NCBI GenBank assembly: GCA_024404655.1
Contig: JAKSPR010000087.1
Location: forward strand, 1-9,877
Source: Clostridia bacterium
GTDB lineage: Bacteria; Bacillota; Clostridia; Oscillospirales; CAG-272
Direction: 5' to 3'
Length of the DNA stretch: 9,877 nt
Each line of letters opens with the position of its first letter. The first letter of the stretch is position 1. Shown here one piece after another: positions 6,187 to 9,877 of this stretch. The translations under genes were made by a program, and so were the position numbers. Below the pieces are notes generated by a model. The model was given only the letters and a program-made list of their open reading frames with translations. It was not told the DNA's origin and made no database searches.

Positions 6187-6744
6187 TTATGCGCGCTCCA
6201 GATATTCGCCGGTTCTGGTGTCGATACGGATCTTGGTGCCGATGTCGATGAACAGCGGAACCTTGATGACAGCGCCGGTCTCAAGCGTTGCGGGCTTGGT
6301 AGTACCGGTAGCGGTATCACCCTTGAAGCCGGGCTCGGTATCGGTGATCTCGAGTTCGACGAACATGGGGGGTTCAACGGAGAAGACATTGCCCTTGTAA
6401 GAGCAGATGCGGCACATCATTTCTTCCTTGACGAACTTGAAGTTGTCGTCGAGAAGATCCTTACCGACAGGAATCTGTTCGTAGGACTCCATATCCATGA
6501 AGTAGTACAGATCGCCGTCGTTATACATATACTGCATATCCTTACGCTCGATGACAGCCGGCGGGAACTCATCAGTGGGGTTGACAGTCGTCTCACTGAC
6601 GGAGCCATTGATAACGTCTCTCAGCTTGGTTCTGACGAAAGCTGCGCCTTTACCGGGCTTGACATGCTGGAATTCGATAACCTGAACAACCTTACCTTCC
6701 ATTTCAAAAGTAATGCCGTTCTTAAAATCGCCTGCGATAACCAT
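6187..6744 (-). CDS. efp: Elongation factor P
   Basis: Translation factor that binds between the P and E sites and relieves ribosomes stalled at consecutive prolines. The 185-residue product starts MVIAGDFKNG. It has an N-terminal KOW-like domain with the conserved loop VKPGKGAAF, in which K32 is the site that is modified in many bacteria (K34 in E. coli, K32 in B. subtilis). Two OB domains follow, and the C-terminus shows the EF-P signature KPATLETGAVIKVPLFID. An upstream ATG at 6795 would add 17 residues but overlaps the -10 box. The ATG at 6744 has a GGAGG nine bases away (6754-6758) and normal family length, so it is preferred. No modification enzyme is encoded in the window. Confidence 0.97.
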   Translation of the reverse strand: MVIAGDFKNGITFEMEGKVVQVIEFQHVKPGKGAAFVRTKLRDVINGSVSETTVNPTDEFPPAVIERKDMQYMYNDGDLYYFMDMESYEQIPVGKDLLDDNFKFVKEEMMCRICSYKGNVFSVEPPMFVELEITDTEPGFKGDTATGTTKPATLETGAVIKVPLFIDIGTKIRIDTRTGEYLERA

Positions 6745-6786
6745 AATAGTAAACCTCCAAAATTTATGAGCATACCGAATAATAAT

Positions 6787-6815
6787 ATTATACACTTTTT
6801 CAATGCATTTTTCAA
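6787..6815 (-). promoter_or_regulatory. Sigma-A promoter of efp
   Basis: On the - strand TTGAAA (6810-6815), a 17-base spacer and TATAAT (6787-6792) form a strong promoter. Transcription should begin near 6780, downstream of the alternative upstream ATG, which confirms the shorter EF-P start. Confidence 0.9.
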
Positions 6816-6889
6816 GTCTTGTGCAAGATAATCTCGAAAAAGATTTTCACGGAAACTTGTGCAGTTTCTACAAAAAGCACCCGATTTGA

Positions 6890-7963
6890 TCAGAGAACGA
6901 TCAGGTTCTTGGGAGAATGAGTGATGTCCTCTGCCTTATTGCCGTGAATGACGACCATATCTTCGATACGAACGCCGTATTTGCCTTCCAGATAGATACC
7001 GGGTTCGACGGTGACAACATGGCCGTTTTCCAGAAGACTTCCGAATGCGCCTGTGCTCATGCGGGGAGACTCATGGATGAACAGTCCGACACCGTGGCCG
7101 AGGCTGTGACCGAAAGCACCTTTATAGCCTGCGCCGTCGATGATGTCGCGGGCGACCTTATCCATCTCGCCGCAGTCGGAGTGCCAGTCGATGACATCGA
7201 GCACTGCAGTCTGTGCCTTGAGAACGGTTTCATAGACGCGCTTCATGTCGTCATCCACTGCGCCGATGGCGACGGTTCTGGTCATATCGGAGCAATAGCC
7301 CCGATAGATACAGCAGAAGTCCATGGTGAGGAAGCCGCGCTCGACCTTGCGGTCCTGGGGCTCGCCGTGGGGGAGAGAGGTCGCTGCGCCGGAAATGCAG
7401 ATGGTGGAGAAAGAAGTACCGGATGCGCCGAGCTTTCTCATCTCATATTCCAGTTCCAGTGCGATCTCGGTTTCCGTGCGGTCGGGGTTGATGAAGCCGA
7501 GGATGTGATCGAAAGCTGCGTCGCCGATGGACTGTGCCTTCTTGATCATGGAAAGCTCGTACTCCGTCTTGAAGGTACGCTGTGCCTCGATGAGACCGCC
7601 CATGGGAACGAGGGTCAGATCTGCCTCGCCGAAAATCTTTGCATAAGCAGCGTGGGTTGCGACAGTGACGGATTTATCCTCAAATGCGACGGTCTTTGCG
7701 CCGTTTTCTTTCAGGGTATCGCGGACGAATGCGGGAGCGGTGTTCATAAAGATGGTGAACGCTTCCCCGTCGATATTGGCCTTTGCGGCTTCGATATAGC
7801 GAAAGTCAACGAAGACGAAGGCACGATCGCGCATGACGGCGACAAAGCCGTCGGAGATATTGAAGCCGGTCAGATAATACTGGTGCATTTCCGAGGTGAT
7901 CAGAAGTGCATCGGTACCGTCGGGGATCGACTTCTGGAGAATTCTTAAGTTTTCACAAGTCAT
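6890..7963 (-). CDS. M24 family Xaa-Pro aminopeptidase
   Basis: Metallopeptidase that removes an N-terminal residue preceding proline, in the cytoplasm. The 357 residues have an N-terminal creatinase-like domain (about 1-125) and a C-terminal pita-bread domain. The dinuclear metal ligands are visible: D215 (TMDFC), D226 (SDMTRT), H290 (GHGVGL), E320 (VEPGIY) and E334 (RIED). H199 in SLPHG and H286 complete the active site. Length fits the short YqhT/PepQ-like branch. The ATG follows AAAGGAT (7973-7979) by nine bases and lies 40 bases after the DUF1934 gene, so they probably share a transcript. Its place before efp matches the conserved yqhT-efp pair of Bacillus; both deal with proline-containing sequences. 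Exact substrate (aminopeptidase or prolidase) is not resolved. Confidence 0.95.
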   Translation of the reverse strand: MTCENLRILQKSIPDGTDALLITSEMHQYYLTGFNISDGFVAVMRDRAFVFVDFRYIEAAKANIDGEAFTIFMNTAPAFVRDTLKENGAKTVAFEDKSVTVATHAAYAKIFGEADLTLVPMGGLIEAQRTFKTEYELSMIKKAQSIGDAAFDHILGFINPDRTETEIALELEYEMRKLGASGTSFSTICISGAATSLPHGEPQDRKVERGFLTMDFCCIYRGYCSDMTRTVAIGAVDDDMKRVYETVLKAQTAVLDVIDWHSDCGEMDKVARDIIDGAGYKGAFGHSLGHGVGLFIHESPRMSTGAFGSLLENGHVVTVEPGIYLEGKYGVRIEDMVVIHGNKAEDITHSPKNLIVL

Positions 7964-8003
7964 GATGATTCTATCCTTTCGTAAAATTCCGGTGTCACTG
8001 GGT

Positions 8004-8525
8004 TCAGCCGATGGGAGCGACCTCCAGAGAGAACAGCGTCCGTTCTGCCTTGGCGCCGTGGATCTCGACGAGATAGTCCAGCTCCACGCTGCCGCCGTCC
8101 ATGGTCAGATGATTATGCACGCGCTTGGTGTGAATGCAGATCTCAAAGGGCATGATCTTGGTATCATACGCGCAGATGTGACGCTTGCCCTCTTCAAAGA
8201 TCAGCGCTGTGGAGACAGCGCCGTAACGGATCATAGTGAGGACGCCGGGTGCCCCTTTCTGAAACGACAGCACGGTGGTGGAACCTTCCATGCCGGTCAG
8301 TTCCGTCTCATCGTAGGAAAGCTCAATGCGGCCCTCCTTTTCGGTCAGGGTTCCGGTCGCACGCATCTCGATGGTTTCCTCGGGAGCATCTCCGTCATTG
8401 AAAATATTGCTGAAATCAACCTCGTCTTCAAATTCTTCGATGACACCCTCAAACATCGCCGTCTGCCCTGCCTCGATCTGGCGGGAACGGAGATAGATGG
8501 AGACCTCGCGTGTGATTGCGTCCAT
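8004..8525 (-). CDS. DUF1934 (YwiB-like) protein
   Basis: Probable small calycin-like beta-barrel protein of unknown function. The 173 residues show the DUF1934 pattern, including RATGTL (55-60), the strand segment IELSYDETEL (67-76), VLTMIRYGAVSTALIFEEG (95-113) and the later strand FEICIHTKRV (127-136); these align by eye with Bacillus YwiB. An acidic stretch at about 27-52 seems longer than in YwiB. An upstream in-frame ATG at 8594 overlaps the -10 region, so ATG at 8525 is chosen; AAAGGAA (8536-8542) lies ten bases before it. It is the first gene behind a consensus promoter and is followed by the M24 peptidase 40 bases later. In other Firmicutes this family often neighbours argS, which is not seen here. 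Confidence 0.88.
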   Translation of the reverse strand: MDAITREVSIYLRSRQIEAGQTAMFEGVIEEFEDEVDFSNIFNDGDAPEETIEMRATGTLTEKEGRIELSYDETELTGMEGSTTVLSFQKGAPGVLTMIRYGAVSTALIFEEGKRHICAYDTKIMPFEICIHTKRVHNHLTMDGGSVELDYLVEIHGAKAERTLFSLEVAPIG

Positions 8526-8550
8526 AGCGGTTTCGTTCCTTTCCGGTGAA

Positions 8551-8566
8551 CACGGGATTGCCCGTG
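8551..8566 (-). other. Small hairpin in the DUF1934 leader
   Basis: CACGGG and CCCGTG form a 6-bp GC-rich stem with a four-base loop in the 5' leader, eight bases before the Shine-Dalgarno site. It may influence ribosome access or mRNA stability. No known riboswitch or protein-binding class is recognised. Confidence 0.4.
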
Positions 8567-8584
8567 CTTGTTCTTTCCACAAAA

Positions 8585-8613
8585 AGTATACCATAAAATG
8601 GGTGAATTGTCAA
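8585..8613 (-). promoter_or_regulatory. Sigma-A promoter of the DUF1934-aminopeptidase unit
   Basis: On the - strand TTGACA (8608-8613), a 17-base spacer and TATACT (8585-8590) form a strong promoter. The start should be near 8578, about 53 bases before the gene. It lies just after the fucosidase terminator. Confidence 0.92.
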
Positions 8614-8630
8614 TTCCAACCGGCAGGATT

Positions 8631-8675
8631 TCAGAAAAAGAAACTTCCGGCGTCATGACGGACATGAGCCGGAAG
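8631..8675 (-). terminator. Terminator of the fucosidase gene
   Basis: On the - strand CTTCCGGC and GCCGGAAG (arms at 8668-8675 and 8644-8651) form the outer stem. TCATG and CATGA extend it inward past one bulged base, and TTTCTTTTTCTG follows. It begins nine bases after the stop codon at 8685. Confidence 0.88.
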
Positions 8676-8684
8676 CAGAAATTC

Positions 8685-9877
8685 TTAATATACGCCGATA
8701 AAGGAGATGACAGGTGCTACGCGGGAATCGAGAATCCGGATACGGATCTCATCGGTCTTCACTGCGTCGAACTTTGCGATCTTCTTATAGCCGACGGTGG
8801 TGCCGCGGTTGACCTCGACATAGCCGTTCTCGGTCTTTGCCTCAATGACATACTGCTCGATACGCTGGCTCATGCGGATGTTTTCCTTGATGACAACGTG
8901 GGTCACATCGCGGACAGCATCCAGCTTGATATTCAGCGTTACGGCATTCTCGCCGTCGAAGGGCTTATAATAGGTATCGTAGCTGTCAGTCTTGACGTTC
9001 TCCGGCAGGTCATAGCCGTTATCCTTGTCTGCGGTGATGACAGCGTTCTCTGCGAAGTTATTCGCAAAGGTCTTTCTGATATAATCGCCCATCTCGTGGA
9101 GGCGCTGGACATCGACCTCGTGGAACAGTCCGCGGCGATCCGGCGGGATGTTCAGAAGCAGAGTGGAATTGCCGCCGACGGTGCGGTACCAGATATCCAG
9201 CAGTGTTTCGGTGGAACGGACGCGCTCATCCTCGGTGGAATGATAGAACCAGCCGGGACGGATGGAGGTATCGGTCTCCGCCGGTCTCCATGCGTAGCCC
9301 TTAGCGCCTTCCAGGAAGGTACGGCTGCCCAGATCCCGTTCCATTTCGCCGATCTTCTTCTCGCGGAACGTGGTATCATCGGACTGCTGGGACTTTGCGG
9401 CGACCTCTTCGGGAGAATCAAATGCGGTGGGCAGGACGGACCACTCGGATTCACGGGTATCGCCTGCTTCATTGCCGCACCAGCGGATATCGGGTCCGCT
9501 GATAGCGATGGCAGCATTGGGCTGGAGCTTGCGGATCAGTGCATAGTAGCGATCCCAGTCATAGACCTGGCGCTTGCCGTTGGGACCCTCTCCGCAGGCA
9601 CCGTCAAACCAGACGGTGAACAGTTCGCCGTACTGGGTGCAGAGCTCGGTGAGCTGATTGCAGAAGTAATCGTCATAGGGTTTGCCCTGTCCGTAGAGCT
9701 TGGAGTTTCTGTCCCAGGGGGAGAGATAAACGCCGAAGCGGATGCCGCCGCGTCTGCAGGCATCGGAGACTTCACGGACGACGTCGCCCTTGCCGCCGCG
9801 GAAGGGGCTGTTTTTGACGGAGTGTTCCGTATAAGCGGAAGGCCACAGGCAGAAGCCATCGTGGTGCTTACAGGTGA
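8685..9877 (-). CDS. GH29 alpha-L-fucosidase, C-terminal part (partial)
   Basis: Glycoside hydrolase that releases alpha-linked L-fucose. The frame stays open from the stop at 8685 to the window edge (396 residues visible); the N-terminus lies beyond 9877. The visible part begins with the active-site motif KHHDGF. The nucleophile is the Asp of VWFDGA (codon 9603-9605). Exactly 45 residues later the Glu of RWCGNE is the likely acid/base; as I recall, the same spacing occurs in bifidobacterial AfcB. The stretch GEGPNGKRQVYDWDRYY and GPDIRWCGNE point to subfamily B, which cleaves alpha-1,3/1,4-fucose in Lewis-type glycans. The last 120 or so residues look like a discoidin-type (F5/8C) beta-sandwich. 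A shorter ATG at 9344 would lose the catalytic residues. Whether it has a signal peptide cannot be seen. Confidence 0.95.
   Translation of the reverse strand, partial: TCKHHDGFCLWPSAYTEHSVKNSPFRGGKGDVVREVSDACRRGGIRFGVYLSPWDRNSKLYGQGKPYDDYFCNQLTELCTQYGELFTVWFDGACGEGPNGKRQVYDWDRYYALIRKLQPNAAIAISGPDIRWCGNEAGDTRESEWSVLPTAFDSPEEVAAKSQQSDDTTFREKKIGEMERDLGSRTFLEGAKGYAWRPAETDTSIRPGWFYHSTEDERVRSTETLLDIWYRTVGGNSTLLLNIPPDRRGLFHEVDVQRLHEMGDYIRKTFANNFAENAVITADKDNGYDLPENVKTDSYDTYYKPFDGENAVTLNIKLDAVRDVTHVVIKENIRMSQRIEQYVIEAKTENGYVEVNRGTTVGYKKIAKFDAVKTDEIRIRILDSRVAPVISFIGVY

Noticed and set aside
5764..6831. 355-codon + strand frame over the zinc-ribbon and efp genes
   Set aside because: It runs antisense to two well-supported genes and their promoter; it is a codon-bias shadow.
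6816..6889. Possible terminator after the aminopeptidase
   Set aside because: GAAACT-GCACA-AGTTTC and a GAAAATCTTTTTC palindrome are present, but the stems are short and no T-run follows a GC-rich hairpin. Read-through into efp is possible.
6917..7948. 343-codon + strand frame opposite the aminopeptidase
   Set aside because: The - strand frame carries all M24 metal ligands and an SD; the antisense frame has no features of its own.

Overview
The window looks like a chromosomal segment from a Gram-positive Clostridia, most likely an Oscillospiraceae/Ruminococcaceae-type gut bacterium. The evidence is the Firmicutes gene order tilS-hpt-ftsH, an M24 aminopeptidase next to efp, a CD1247-type zinc-ribbon protein, strong sigma-A consensus promoters and Shine-Dalgarno sites, and a subfamily-B-like alpha-L-fucosidase typical of glycan-degrading gut anaerobes. 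No RNA gene, insertion sequence, CRISPR array or phage gene was found.

Left part (1-2912, + strand): the 3' end of tilS (tRNA-Ile lysidine synthase) overlaps hpt (hypoxanthine phosphoribosyltransferase) by ATGA. ftsH (membrane AAA+ zinc protease, with a long charged C-terminal tail) follows. The hpt-ftsH gap carries a hairpin whose loop pairs perfectly with bases just before the ftsH start, a candidate pseudoknot. A strong hairpin terminator closes the operon.

Middle (2930-5585): a two-gene ABC-2 exporter (ATPase then permease, ATGA-overlapped) lies on the - strand, convergent with ftsH. It is divergent from a YhbS-like GNAT acetyltransferase gene on the + strand. Two near-perfect promoters sit back to back between them. 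The GNAT mRNA has a leader of about 150 nt with a possible 11-codon TTG leader peptide and a terminator-like hairpin directly after its stop codon.

Right part (5588-8613, - strand): DUF1934 protein and M24 Xaa-Pro-type aminopeptidase form one unit behind a consensus promoter. efp (elongation factor P), with its own consensus promoter, and a CD1247-type acidic, cysteine-rich zinc-ribbon gene follow and end at a strong terminator facing the GNAT terminator.

Far right (8644 to end, - strand): the C-terminal 396 codons of a GH29 alpha-L-fucosidase, whose N-terminus lies beyond the window, with its own terminator.

Most of the content is housekeeping. The least explained signals are two RNA structures, the hpt-ftsH pseudoknot and the GNAT leader. 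I see no clear evidence for a new multi-gene system.
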